From Nematostella vectensis (Eukaryota; Cnidaria; Anthozoa; Actiniaria; Edwardsiidae), in the NCBI RefSeq assembly GCF_932526225.1, contig NC_064038.1:2850001-2914000 (forward strand): 64,000 bases of DNA, given 5' to 3'. The notes below the pieces were generated by a model. It was not told the DNA's origin and did no database searches. It worked only from the letters and a program-made list of their open reading frames with translations. Positions 55,527-63,570 of the stretch are shown here, piece by piece; the first letter of the stretch is position 1; each line of letters begins with the position of its first letter. Position numbers and translations under genes: made by a program.

Positions 55527-56390
55527 ATCTAATTTGAACGAAGCATTCGAAATAGAAATCCTATTTTCAAATACTGGGGATTAGCGGTCAGACAGGAACA
55601 CCATCAAGTGATAATATTAATAATTTGCTGGCCAGAAAAGAAGGCTTCTTCGTCCCCCTACCTCCTCTTGAATTCGCCCCTTGTCCCCCCTTGAATTCGC
55701 CCCTTGTCCTCCCCCCTTGAATTCGCCCCTTGTACTCCCCTCTTGAATCCGCCACTGCACTTTTGTCTAATCGCATCGGTTACTCTAATGGAGTCTGATG
55801 TTTTTACCTAGTTTTTGGCCTAGAAACTAAGTTTCTGCTGTCTACTTGCACGAAACAAATCCATACTCGTGTTGCCATGGCGGTGGTTTGTTGTTTTCAA
55901 TAAATATAATTCAAAGTCCAATGCAGAACTCCCGGTTATAAACTCTACCGTCGAGTGGTTGCCGAGGATTAACGAGGGATTACCGTGTCGTGCCGAGCGA
56001 TTACCGACTAGAACACGTTTGACAACATCGTTTTCGCCAGTGAGAGAATTTGCAAAATCCATGAACTCCAACAAGTTTGCAAAAGTTTTTGTCCTTTTTA
56101 TCCTCACGACAATTAGACTTGGGACCTGCAAACCAAACAATAAATAGAGTTGGCTCCCTGGGTAAAATATGTTAGGGATTACGCAAGAAGGTCTAATTTT
56201 CAGTTGAGGCTGGGCCGTTTTATTTTCGGAGTATTTAAGGCTAAAAATGTTCTTAACGGTGTTAGTTCATATGAAAATTTAATACCCATGAAATTATTTG
56301 GAAAAGAATTACACAAATTATCAATAGCAACATTATTAAGGCTGCTGTTATTAAAACAAAATTAGATTCTGCATTTTCTAGAACGCGTCC
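55527..56390. other. Spacer between macrosatellite and minisatellite; no supported gene
   Basis: Apparently single-copy sequence. Overlapping frames of about 90-106 codons exist on both strands at 55820-56147, with no recognisable domain. The plus-strand frame ends in a 28-residue stretch from ATG 56061 that looks like a signal peptide (basic start, then FVLFILTTI, then a small-residue region) but stops at TAA 56145-56147. A 71-codon frame at 56150-56365 is likewise unrecognised. I would not call a gene here without transcript support. Confidence 0.6.
55661..55758. repeat. Four-unit repeat around CTTGAATTCGCCCCTTGT
   Basis: Four units of 23-26 bases (55661, 55685, 55708 and 55734) share CTTGAATTCGCCCCTTGT. 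Variation is in the preceding C-rich spacer, and the last unit is degenerate (CTTGAATCCGCCACTGC). It is a short local minisatellite. Confidence 0.85.
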
Positions 56391-57229
56391 AGGCACAGGG
56401 AGATGCCACAGGTGCGTACACAGGGGGATGCCCTAGGTGCGTACACAGGGGGATGCCCTAGGCGCGTACACAGGGGGGATGCCCCAGCAGCGTACACAGG
56501 GGGATGCCCCAGGCGCGTACACAGGGGGATGCCCCAGGTGCGTACACAGGCGGATGCCCTAGGTGCGTACACAGGGGGATGCCCTAGGTGCGTACACAGG
56601 GGGATGCCCTAGGTGCGTACACAGGGGTATGCCCCAGGTGCGTACACAGGGGGATGCCCTAGGTGCGTACACAGGGGGATGCCCCAGGCGCGTACACAGG
56701 GGGATGCCCTAGGTGCGTACACAGGGGGATGCCCTAGGTGCGTACACAGGGGGATGCCCCAGGTGCGTACACAGGGGGATGCCCCCCCAGGTGCGTACAC
56801 AGGGGGATGTCCCAGGTGCGTACACAGGGGGATGTCCCAGGTGCGTACACAGGGGGATGCCCCAGGCGCGTACACAGGGGGATGCCCTAGGTGCGTACAC
56901 AGGGGGATGCCCCAGGCGCGTACACAGGGGGATGTCCCAGGTGCGTACACAGGGGGATGCCCCAGGTGCGTACACAGGGGGATGCCCTAGGTGCGTACAC
57001 AGGGGGATGCCCCAGGCGCGTACACAGGGGGATGTCCCAGGTGCGTACACAGGGGGATGCCCCAGGTGCGTACACAGGGGGATGCCCTAGGCGCGTACAC
57101 AGGGGGATGCCCCAGGCGCGTACACAGGGGGATGTCCCAGGTGCGTACACAGGGGGATGCCCCAGGTGCGTACACAGGGGGATGCCCCAGGTGCGTACAC
57201 AGGGGGATGCCCCAGGTGCGTACACAGGG

Positions 57230-57800
57230 GGATGCCCCAGGTGCGTACACAGGGGGATGCCCCAGGTGCGTACACAGGGGGATGCCCCAGGTGCGTACAC
57301 AGGGGGATGCCCTAGGTGCGTACACAGGGGGATATCCCAGGCGCGTACACAGGGGGATGTCCCAGGTGCGTACACAGGGGGATGCCCTAGGTGCGTACAC
57401 AGGGGGATGCCCTAGGTGCGTACACAGGGGGATGCCCCAGGTGCGTACACAGGGGGATGCCCCAGGTGCGTACACAGGGGGATGCCCCAGGTGCGTACAC
57501 AGGGGGATGCCCTAGGTGCGTACACAGGGGGATGCCCTAGGTGCGTACACAGGGGGATGCCCCAGGTGCGTACACAGGGGGATGCCCCAGGTGCGTACAC
57601 AGGGGGATGCCCCAGGTGCGTACACAGGGGGATGCCCCAGGCGCGTACACAGTGGGATGCCCCAGGTGCGTACACAGGGGGATGACCCAGGTGAGTACAC
57701 AGGGGGATGCCCCAGCAGCGTACACAGGGGGATGCCCTAGGTGCGTACACAGGGGGATGCCCTAGGTGCGTACACAGGGGGATGCCCCAGGCGCGTACAC
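57230..57800. repeat. Minisatellite segment duplicated at about 58737-59330 (copy A)
   Basis: A distinctive order of rare unit variants, GATATCCC (57331), CAGTGGGATG (57650), GATGACCCAGGTGAG (57681) and CCCAGCAGCG (57711), recurs in the same order at 58837 onward. The offset is 1506 bases at the first marker and 1531 at GATGACCC, a difference of exactly one 25-bp unit. Confidence 0.85.
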
Positions 57801-58736
57801 AGGGGGATGCCCCAGGTGCGTACACAGGGGGATGCCCCAGGTGCGTACACAGGGGGATGCCCTAGGTGCGTACACAGGGGGATGCCCTAGGTGCGTACAC
57901 AGGGGGATGCCCCCCAGGTGCGTACACAGGGGGATGTCCCAGGTGCGTACACAGGGGGAAGCCCTAGGTGCGTACACAGGGGGATGCCCTAGGTGCGTAC
58001 ACAGGGGGATGCCCTAGGTGCGTACACAGGGGGATGCCCTAGGTGCGTACACAGGGGGATGCCCCAGCAGCGTACACAGGGGGATGCCCCAGGCGCGTAC
58101 ACAGGGGGATGCCCCAGGCGCGTACACAGGGGGAAGCCCTAGGTGCGTACACAGGGGGATGCCCTAGGTGCGTACACAGGGGGAAGCCCTAGGCGCGTAC
58201 ACAGGGGGATGCCCTAGGTGCGTACACAGGGGGATGCCCTAGGCGCGTACACAGGGGGATGCCCCAGCAGCGTACACAGGGGGATGTCCCAGGTGCGTAC
58301 ACAGGGGGATGCCCTAGGTGCGTACACAGGGGGATGCCCCAGGTGCGTACACAGGGGGATGCCCCCCCAGGTGCGTACACAGGGGGATGCCCCAGGCGCG
58401 TACACAGGGGGATGCCCTAGGTGCGTACACAGGGGGATGCCCCCAGGCGCGTACACAGGGGGATGTCCCAGGTGCGTACACAGGGGGATGCCCTAGGTGC
58501 GTACACAGGGGGATGCCCCAGGTGCGTACACAGGGGGATGCCCCAGGTGCGTACACAGAGGGATGTCCCAGGTGCGTACACAGGGGGATGCCCCAGGTGC
58601 GTACACAGGGGGATGCCCCAGGCGCGTACACAGGGGGATGTCCCAGGTGCGTACACAGGGGGATGCCCCAGGCGCGTACACAGGGGGATGCCCTAGGTGC
58701 GTACACAGGGGGATGTCCCAGGTGCGTACACAGGGG

Positions 58737-59330
58737 GATGCCCCAGGTGCGTACACAGGGGGATGCCCCAGGTGCGTACACAGGGGGATGCCCCAGGTGC
58801 GTACACAGGGGGATGCCCTAGGTGCGTACACAGGGGGATATCCCAGGCGCGTACACAGGGGGATGTCCCAGGTGCGTACACAGGGGGATGCCCTAGGTGC
58901 GTACACAGGGGGATGCCCCAGGTGCGTACACAGGGGGATGCCCTAGGTGCGTACACAGGGGGATGCCCTAGGTGCGTACACAGGGGGATGCCCCAGGTGC
59001 GTACACAGGGGGATGCCCCAGGTGCGTACACAGGGGGATGCCCCAGGTGCGTACACAGGGGGATGCCCTAGGTGCGTACACAGGGGGATGCCCTAGGTGC
59101 GTACACAGGGGGATGCCCCAGGTGCGTACACAGGGGGATGCCCCAGGTGCGTACACAGGGGGATGCCCCAGGCGCGTACACAGTGGGATGCCCCAGGTGC
59201 GTACACAGGGGGATGACCCAGGTGAGTACACAGGGGGATGCCCCAGCAGCGTACACAGGGGGATGCCCTAGGTGCGTACACAGGGGGATGCCCTAGGTGC
59301 GTACACAGGGGGATGCCCCAGGCGCGTACA
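58737..59330. repeat. Minisatellite segment duplicated from about 57230-57800 (copy B)
   Basis: Second copy of the marker series: GATATCCC at 58837, the CAGTGGG variant near 59180, GATGACCC at 59212, and CCCAGCAGC near 59241. It has one unit more than copy A between the first and third markers. The order of the CCTAGG and CCCAGG units also differs slightly in that interval. Confidence 0.85.
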
Positions 59331-59930
59331 CAGGGGGATGCCCCAGGCGCGTACACAGGGGGATGTCCCAGGTGCGTACACAGGGGGATGCCCCAGGTGC
59401 GTACACAGGGGGATGCCCTAGGTGCGTACACAGGGGGATGCCCTAGGTGCGTACACAGGGGGATGCCCCCCCAGGTGCGTACACAGGGGGATGTCCCAGG
59501 TGCGTACACAGGGGGATGCCCTAGGTGCGTACACAGGGGGATGCCCTAGGTGCGTACACAGGGGGATGCCCCAGGTGCGTACACAGGGGGATGCCCTAGG
59601 TGCGTACACAGGGGGATGCCCCCCCAGGTGCGTACACAGGGGGATGTCCCAGGTGCGTACACAGGGGGATGCCCTAGGTGCGTACACAGGGGGATGCCCT
59701 AGGTGCGTACACAGGGGGATGCCCTAGGTGCGTACACAGGGGGATGCCCCCCCAGGTGCGTACACAGGGGGATGCCCCAGGCGCGTACACAGGGGGATGC
59801 CCCAGCAGCGTACACAGGGGGATGCCCCAGGTGCGTACACAGGGGAAGCCCTAGGTGCGTACACAGGGGGATGCCCTAGGTGCGTACACAGGGGGATGCC
59901 CTAGGTGCGTACACAGGGGGATGCCCCAGG

Positions 59931-60406
59931 CCCGCCCAAGGTGCGCGCGCAGCACCATCACCCCCCCCCCCCCCCCTTGGCGGCCAAAAAGTGGGCTGAT
60001 GCTTATGAAGGAATCATTAAATACTATGCTTTTTCTAAATGACCAAATGATACCTATGACTGCGCACCCCTCACCCCCTCGGCCAATCCTGGGAACGCAC
60101 CTGGCTTCACACTAACAAAACAAAATGTTTCTGCTTAAAGTTTGGTGAACTATCAGGATGGACGTTCTTTCCAAAAAAAGAGTGTACATTCTTGGGTAAT
60201 TTTGAAAAAGAGAAACAGAACATTAAGTTAGTGTGAGTGTTATTATCTTCGAGTTATCGAGGACTGGAGTAATAAGGGAAATACAGTAAATATATGAAGC
60301 AAATCCAAGCGTCATTGGTTTCGGTTCGAGTTACGAGGGTACGAGCTATCAAATATAAGTAACGATGATGATGTAACAAATGGGCGGACAAACAGTCTCT
60401 AAAGGA
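59931..60406. other. Gene-free 3' flank of the TSP1 gene
   Basis: This stretch lies downstream of the minus-strand stop at 60407. It begins with a degenerate minisatellite edge and a C run of 16 (59961-59976). The remainder has no recognisable exon. No canonical AATAAA in minus-strand orientation is visible between the stop codon and the minisatellite, so the polyadenylation site is not identified. Confidence 0.6.
60246..60356. repeat. TCGAGTTAtCGAGG-motif repeat remnant
   Basis: TCTTCGAGTTATCGAGG near 60247 and GTTCGAGTTACGAGGGTACGAG near 60326 are versions of the same short motif about 80 bases apart, with GTACGAGCTATC following. This looks like the decayed ends of a small dispersed repeat. 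The family is not named because I cannot compare it. Confidence 0.35.
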
Positions 60407-60571
60407 CTAGTCACCTTTGTGCTTCTTTTGCGAGGGGCATTTATTCGTGCCGCATTTCTCATAGTGCGCAGGTCTCTGCTTTTTTGTACAGCCATTGGAT
60501 GCGCGACCTGTGTCTTTATTATAGCACTTGACGACTCGCTTCCGCATGCCACTCCCACAGCTGACCGAACA
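60407..60571 (-). CDS. Terminal TSP1 exon with stop codon
   Basis: A last exon of 54 codons plus TAG (60407-60409), with acceptor TTGTTGAATGTAG. It begins CSVSCGSGMRKRVVKC, continues NGCTKKQRPAHYEKC and GTNKC, and ends PSQKKHKGD. With WKAGPWTK from the previous exon this is a complete final TSP1 repeat; CSVSC fits the O-fucosylation pattern. A short basic tail follows the sixth cysteine, with no PLAC domain. The intron before it is only 82 bases. Confidence 0.92.
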   Translation of the reverse strand, partial: CSVSCGSGMRKRVVKCYNKDTGRASNGCTKKQRPAHYEKCGTNKCPSQKKHKGD

Positions 60572-60653
60572 CTACATTCAACAAGCAGCCAAGTTAGTAT
60601 AATGACGAAAATAACAAAGTGAAAAAATAATAATATCTCAAACACAACCTCAC

Positions 60654-60803
60654 CTTAGTCCAAGGCCCGGCTTTCCACGCGAGACAAGGAGGCATGGAGC
60701 ACTTCCGGTGTTTGGCGGGACGAGCCCGCGGGTCACAGTGGCCGCGAGATCCTGAGCAGAACACACGACGAGTCTGGAATCCCTGCCCACATCGCACGGA
60801 ACA
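60654..60803 (-). CDS. TSP1 exon (CSVRCG repeat)
   Basis: A 150-base, phase-0 exon of 50 codons with acceptor TTGGTTTCCAG and donor GTGAGG. It begins CSVRCGQGFQTRRVFCSG, continues GHCDPRARPAKHRKCSMPPC and ends LAWKAGPWTK, the W motif of the following repeat. The six cysteines are spaced as in TSP1 domains. The basic RPAKHRKC stretch before the fifth cysteine follows the usual RP-x4-C pattern. The repeat lacks Ser/Thr before the second cysteine. Confidence 0.92.
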
Positions 60804-61242
60804 CTGGAAACCAATCACTTGCAAGTAAGTTTTCATTGATGTCAAACATGTGAAAAAGAATAGTGGCGTCACGTGGGTAATCCGTGAATGTCGTAGCAAA
60901 TGAGTCGTTAAGGAACGAATGCACTCTTTCTGATACATTAAAAAAAAATTTATTCTATAAATGAACGTAACGTGAAATTCGCGATGTAAACCCAACTACC
61001 TTTTTCGAGATTGAACAGATCTTAGCTTATCTTATTTGGAGCTATAAAAAAGTTTATCTAAACTAGTCTACAATTTTTAAGCACTAAGCAAGAAGCTTTT
61101 TGTTGGCTACGTTCTCCTTGAGGTTGCCATCGTCGTTGCCCCCTAACTTCTTTATCATAGAAATGACACCACACGTCACATGGTATGAGTAACCACGTGA
61201 CTCATGGGCCGGGATTTCTCGTTTCGGCGCAAGATAATTTAC
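60804..61242 (-). other. Intron of the TSP1 gene (439 bases)
   Basis: Lies between the spacer exon and the CSVRCG exon. Nothing else is recognisable in it on either strand. Confidence 0.7.
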
Positions 61243-61392
61243 CTTACTCCATCTGCCTATTCTCCACTTGCGACAAAATCCTCCCCTGCAGGTCACCCCA
61301 CGGGATGCCCCGTGGGGGTGGGAGCCATCTGCTGTCTGGTCGCGGTTTACTACAAGCCGCTCGTCCATTGGTGATCGCATGAAGTTAGAACG
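61243..61392 (-). CDS. Spacer exon leading into the next TSP1 repeat
   Basis: A 150-base, phase-0 exon of 50 codons with acceptor CTTATCTTGTCAG and donor GTAAAT. It starts RSNFMRSPMDERLVVN, is hydrophilic in the middle (RDQTADGSHPHGASRG) and ends VTCRGGFCRKWRIGRWSK. Only the end is TSP1-like: W-x2-G-x-W-S-K supplies the W motif for the next exon, which starts CSVRCG. Two cysteines (VTC and GGFC) do not fit a full repeat, so the exon either encodes a non-canonical linker or is a degenerated TSP1 repeat. Skipping it would keep the frame, since it is a multiple of three and phase 0 on both sides, but would delete the W motif. Confidence 0.68.
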
Positions 61393-61712
61393 CTGACAAG
61401 ATAAGAGTTTGAGAAAATCAGGGGGGGGTGGCATGACATGCGCATTCACGAGGAAGCATTCGGGGGAAGTGCACGGCGCGAAGGGACTTTTAAAAGTCTA
61501 TACGAGCGCCCGCGCTGTATACCGAACGTTCTTTGTTAGAAAAAGGCAGAAACAAGGTTTTAAAATTATTTGTTATCGTTATCTGGAACTATCAGCATTT
61601 CGAAATTGAGCATAACATAAAGGCATTAGTTTTAGTAGTCGTCGTTGTAGTTACGTGCGCGTGCGCCATGGTGAAGTAAACAAAGGATTTTTCCCATCTT
61701 GCTTACACTCAC
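61393..61712 (-). other. Intron of the TSP1 gene (320 bases)
   Basis: Lies between the CSARCG exon and the spacer exon. A short G run (61422-61429) lies about 30 bases from the acceptor. No other feature is seen. Confidence 0.7.
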
Positions 61713-61871
61713 TCCTGAAAACAGTACGATGCTTCTGGGAATGCATTCTTGTGCGTTACACGGCCGCCAGGAGACTGGTCTCGAGCTAATGTCACATGGC
61801 TTTTGGATGATGTCAGCGCCTTTACAGGTGACGGCACGCCGCTGGATACCTCGTCCACATCTTGCAGAACA
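61713..61871 (-). CDS. TSP1 exon (CSARCG repeat)
   Basis: A 159-base, phase-0 exon of 53 codons with acceptor TTCGTCTAG and donor GTGAGT. It begins CSARCGRGIQRRAVTC, continues through KPCDISSRPVSWRPCNAQEC and ends IPRSIVLFSG. With WVSGNWTK from the previous exon it completes a TSP1 repeat of six cysteines. Arg before the second cysteine means this repeat lacks the C-x-x-S/T-C O-fucosylation pattern. Ending in IVLFSG rather than a W motif implies a further linker before the next repeat, which the neighbouring exon supplies. Confidence 0.87.
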
Positions 61872-62372
61872 CTAGACGAAGACAAATAGGAATAAAGATA
61901 CGCGTTAGTGTGGCAATCAATTTGGACTGTTTTGCATACAGTTTGCTAGAAATATATGTACCACGCTAAAGGTCACGGCACACCACCAGCCCTCCTCTCC
62001 TAAGCAACCTACTGTTGGCTTGTTCGGGTAAGGTAAATTGGCTAGCCACTCATTCACTTTGAAACACATCTCAAATGCTTTTTCCTTACTAAGCACCTCC
62101 ACATTCGTACCCCTCGGCCCTCTCGAATTTGATTTGTACCTGGTCCTATTTCCTGATTTTAAGGCTGCTTAACATTTCAAAGAGCTCAAATAAATATCCC
62201 ATTTCTCACTTATTCAATATACTTTGCACCTTTATGCATGTTAGACTTCTCCCTCCACCCACAGGCTATTTTATACCAGCTTCCCACTACACCCCAATAT
62301 TTCACCTGCCCACCTCAGGTACATGGTACGAATACTCGCTTCTAACCAGCAGCTTTGGGCTGTTTAACACAC
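61872..62372 (-). other. Intron of the TSP1 gene (501 bases)
   Basis: Open frames on both strands inside it (for example 61917-62102 minus) have no domain, and the plus-strand frame at 62129-62431 runs antisense into an exon. Nothing is supported beyond intronic sequence. Confidence 0.65.
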
Positions 62373-62577
62373 CTTGGTCCAGTTCCCAGATACCCAGGGG
62401 GGAGGGCAGAGTCGCTTGTAGCACGCCCTGACCGAGAGGGGCCTTGGCCGAGCACACTCCTTGTCTTCTAGTGCCACTTGCTCATCATTCTTGATGCTCC
62501 GGACACAAAGGACGGACCGGACAGACACACCTCGGTCACATGACTGCGAACAAGTCTGCCAGGGTCCACGGTACCAC
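62373..62577 (-). CDS. TSP1 exon (complete repeat)
   Basis: A 205-base exon starting with the third base of the shared Thr codon, then WYRGPWQTCSQSCDRG, and ending at PPPWVSGNWTK before donor GTGTGT. It holds a full TSP1 repeat: the W-x2-G-x-W motif, C-S-Q-S-C (which fits the C-x-x-S/T-C O-fucosylation pattern), VRSVLC, and the C-terminal cysteines in ECARPRPLSVRACYKRLC. The usual CG after the second cysteine is CD here. The acceptor is unusual: a pure run of 14 C is followed directly by TAG (62578-62594). Confidence 0.88.
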
Positions 62578-63024
62578 CTAGGGGGGGGGGGGGGTACAAC
62601 AGAGCATTAATATTTATATTGCCACAGATTTTTATTTCGCCCATAGAAAGCCCAATAGAAAGTCGTCTGGCAGAAATTAGACACACAAAAATATACTAAC
62701 GAATTTGCAGCTAGTAACGAGAGCAAACTTATTTTAATACAAAGGTTACCATGACCAGTGCCTTCCCCCCCTATCACTAAAATTTATAAAAAAAAGACGA
62801 TGACCATGCGAATTGGACTGATTTTCTTCATCTCTTTACACCATTTTGTCATCATACCATGATATCAAGTGCAAAAAAGTATAGTTTAATGGCTAATTTT
62901 CGATTGAATTTGTTAATGAAGAATAAAACTTTTTGAAGCTTATCTAGAGATTTCTCTACAAAACTTGAGATGTTAACAATAAAAAGGTGTGGTCGACCGG
63001 GACACTTAAATGTCCGTGACTTAC
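62578..63024 (-). other. Intron of the TSP1 gene with poly-C acceptor (447 bases)
   Basis: The donor is GTAAGT. The acceptor is preceded by a run of 14 C (plus-strand G run 62581-62594), which serves as the polypyrimidine tract. No other feature is recognised. Confidence 0.7.
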
Positions 63025-63154
63025 GTTGCTGGGCAAGGGTTCTCATTGCAAGTCTTCTGTCGGTCGTCTGGTCTTGTTGTCCCATTACAGTATTTCTCGT
63101 CTATCGGCGAATCGCTAGACTCTTCGTAACACTCCACCTCAGAACGAGTCGTAC
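63025..63154 (-). CDS. TSP1 exon (C-terminal part of a repeat), partial gene
   Basis: The acceptor is TTCTCACCATAG ahead of 63154 and the donor is GTAAGT after 63025. The exon opens with GT, completing a codon begun in an unseen upstream exon, most simply a Gly, so that the frame reads (G)TTRSEVEC. It continues YEESSDSPIDEKYCNGTTRP and ends QKTCNENPCPA. GTTRSEVEC and the C-x4-PCPA ending are typical of ADAMTS-type TSP1 repeats. Four cysteines are present; the missing ones would be in the upstream exon. An N-linked glycosylation sequon (NGT) is visible. The last two bases, AC, join the next exon to make Thr. Confidence 0.88.
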
Positions 63155-63221
63155 CTATGGTGAGAACATTTACCGAATAGGTGATTCTAGTTGAGGTAAG
63201 GACATTCATGTGTAAGCTGTA

Positions 63222-63320
63222 ATGGGATGGGAGGACAAAGGTAGTGTTGGGTCCGTTATTAAAGTGCTATCTGTCATCAAAGTTGGTAACTATGCTTTCA
63301 TCGAGTGTGGAGGCTTTGAG
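63222..63320 (+). other. Possible plus-strand exon fragment, unrecognised
   Basis: An open stretch of 33 codons reading KGSVGSVIKVLSVIKVG, then NYAFIECGGFE, ends exactly at a strong donor (GAG|GTAAGTAC, 63318-63325). The pattern G-x-V ... NYAFIE-x-GG loosely recalls a cold-shock/S1-like strand pair, but it is too short to claim. It lies antisense inside the large TSP1 intron and just upstream of the LTR remnant. It may be chance, a fragment of an unrelated gene, or a captured piece. Confidence 0.2.
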
Positions 63321-63349
63321 GTAAGTACAGTAATATATATTGGGCTACC

Positions 63350-63463
63350 TGTGGCGGCCGAAAGGGGCCTGGGAGTACCAAGATGGCGGTCAAATAAAGC
63401 TGAACGTTACTCGTCGTTGTTAACAGTAGTTTTCTATTATTACATGGTGTTAGAAGTGGGATT
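63350..63463 (+). mobile_element. LTR-retrotransposon remnant: LTR end plus tRNA-Leu-type primer-binding site
   Basis: A 95-base block begins TGTGGCGGCC (63350) and ends TATTATTACA (63444), the TG...CA of an LTR, with a polyadenylation-type AATAAA near 63395. Immediately after CA comes TGGTGTTAGAAGTGGGATT (63445-63463). This differs at two positions from TGGTGTCAGGAGTGGGATT, the complement of the 3' end of typical animal tRNA-Leu, so it has the form of a primer-binding site. No gag or pol frame follows before the minisatellite, and no second LTR is seen. It is therefore a truncated fragment, possibly only part of the original LTR, antisense in the TSP1 intron. Confidence 0.5.
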
Positions 63464-63570
63464 TGCTCGACAGAAAAGTATATTGTCCCGCCATTGTGTA
63501 GTCTAGATTTGGTATTGTAATTTTTGAACAAAGCCACCAGAAATTAGAGTCAATAGCTCAATCCATAACA
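63464..63570. other. Short intronic stretch between LTR remnant and minisatellite
   Basis: No coding or repeat feature is recognised; this may be the remains of the retroelement leader. Confidence 0.4.

Larger units (their letters stand above)
56391..59930. repeat. 25-bp minisatellite, about 140 units
   Basis: The consensus unit is AGGTGCGTACACAG followed by GGGGATGCCCC, 25 bases. Common variants are CCTAGG for CCCAGG, GCGCG for GTGCG, GATGT for GATGC, GCAGCG for GGTGCG, and occasional extra C or G bases that shift the register. Each unit contains GGGG-GATG-CCCC, a small hairpin. Because 25 is not a multiple of three, long frames of a 25-residue repeat (such as RTQGDAPGAYTGGCP) open on both strands. 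They reflect the period, not a protein. The first unit (56391) and the sequence after 59930 are degenerate edges. Confidence 0.97.
60407..63154 (-). other. 3' portion of a thrombospondin type 1 repeat gene (six exons)
   Basis: Six minus-strand exons at 63025-63154, 62373-62577, 61713-61871, 61243-61392, 60654-60803 and 60407-60571 join through GT-AG introns of 447, 501, 320, 439 and 82 bases into one open frame of 318 codons ending in TAG. Junction phases fit exactly: the first junction splits a Thr codon (AC|G), the others are phase 0 and mostly fall between W-x-K and C-S of a TSP1 domain. The assembled product carries four complete TSP1 repeats plus the end of another, and a spacer exon. 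The family is known from secreted matrix proteins (ADAMTS, ADAMTS-like, papilin). No catalytic, PLAC or GON domain is visible here. The 5' end lies right of the window, so the exact family member cannot be named. Confidence 0.88.

Noticed and set aside
55820-56140. 106-codon minus-strand frame as a gene
   Set aside because: A 92-codon frame opens on the other strand over the same bases, neither has a recognisable domain, and no splice or promoter evidence supports one over the other.
56403-59727. Many overlapping long frames with a 25-residue repeat on both strands in the minisatellite
   Set aside because: A 25-bp period reads as the same 25-residue repeat in every frame over 75 bp, so openness is a consequence of the repeat. 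There is no start context, splice structure or unique flanking domain.
56391-59930. CRISPR-array-like regular repeat
   Set aside because: Units abut directly with no unique spacers, and the setting is a eukaryotic genome with introns.
60349-60645. 98-codon minus-strand frame at the last TSP1 exon
   Set aside because: It is a shadow. The real exon uses a different frame from the acceptor at 60571 and encodes the CSVSCG repeat ending at 60407.
62129-62431. 100-codon plus-strand frame in the TSP1 locus
   Set aside because: It spans an intron and runs antisense into an exon, has low complexity and no domain.
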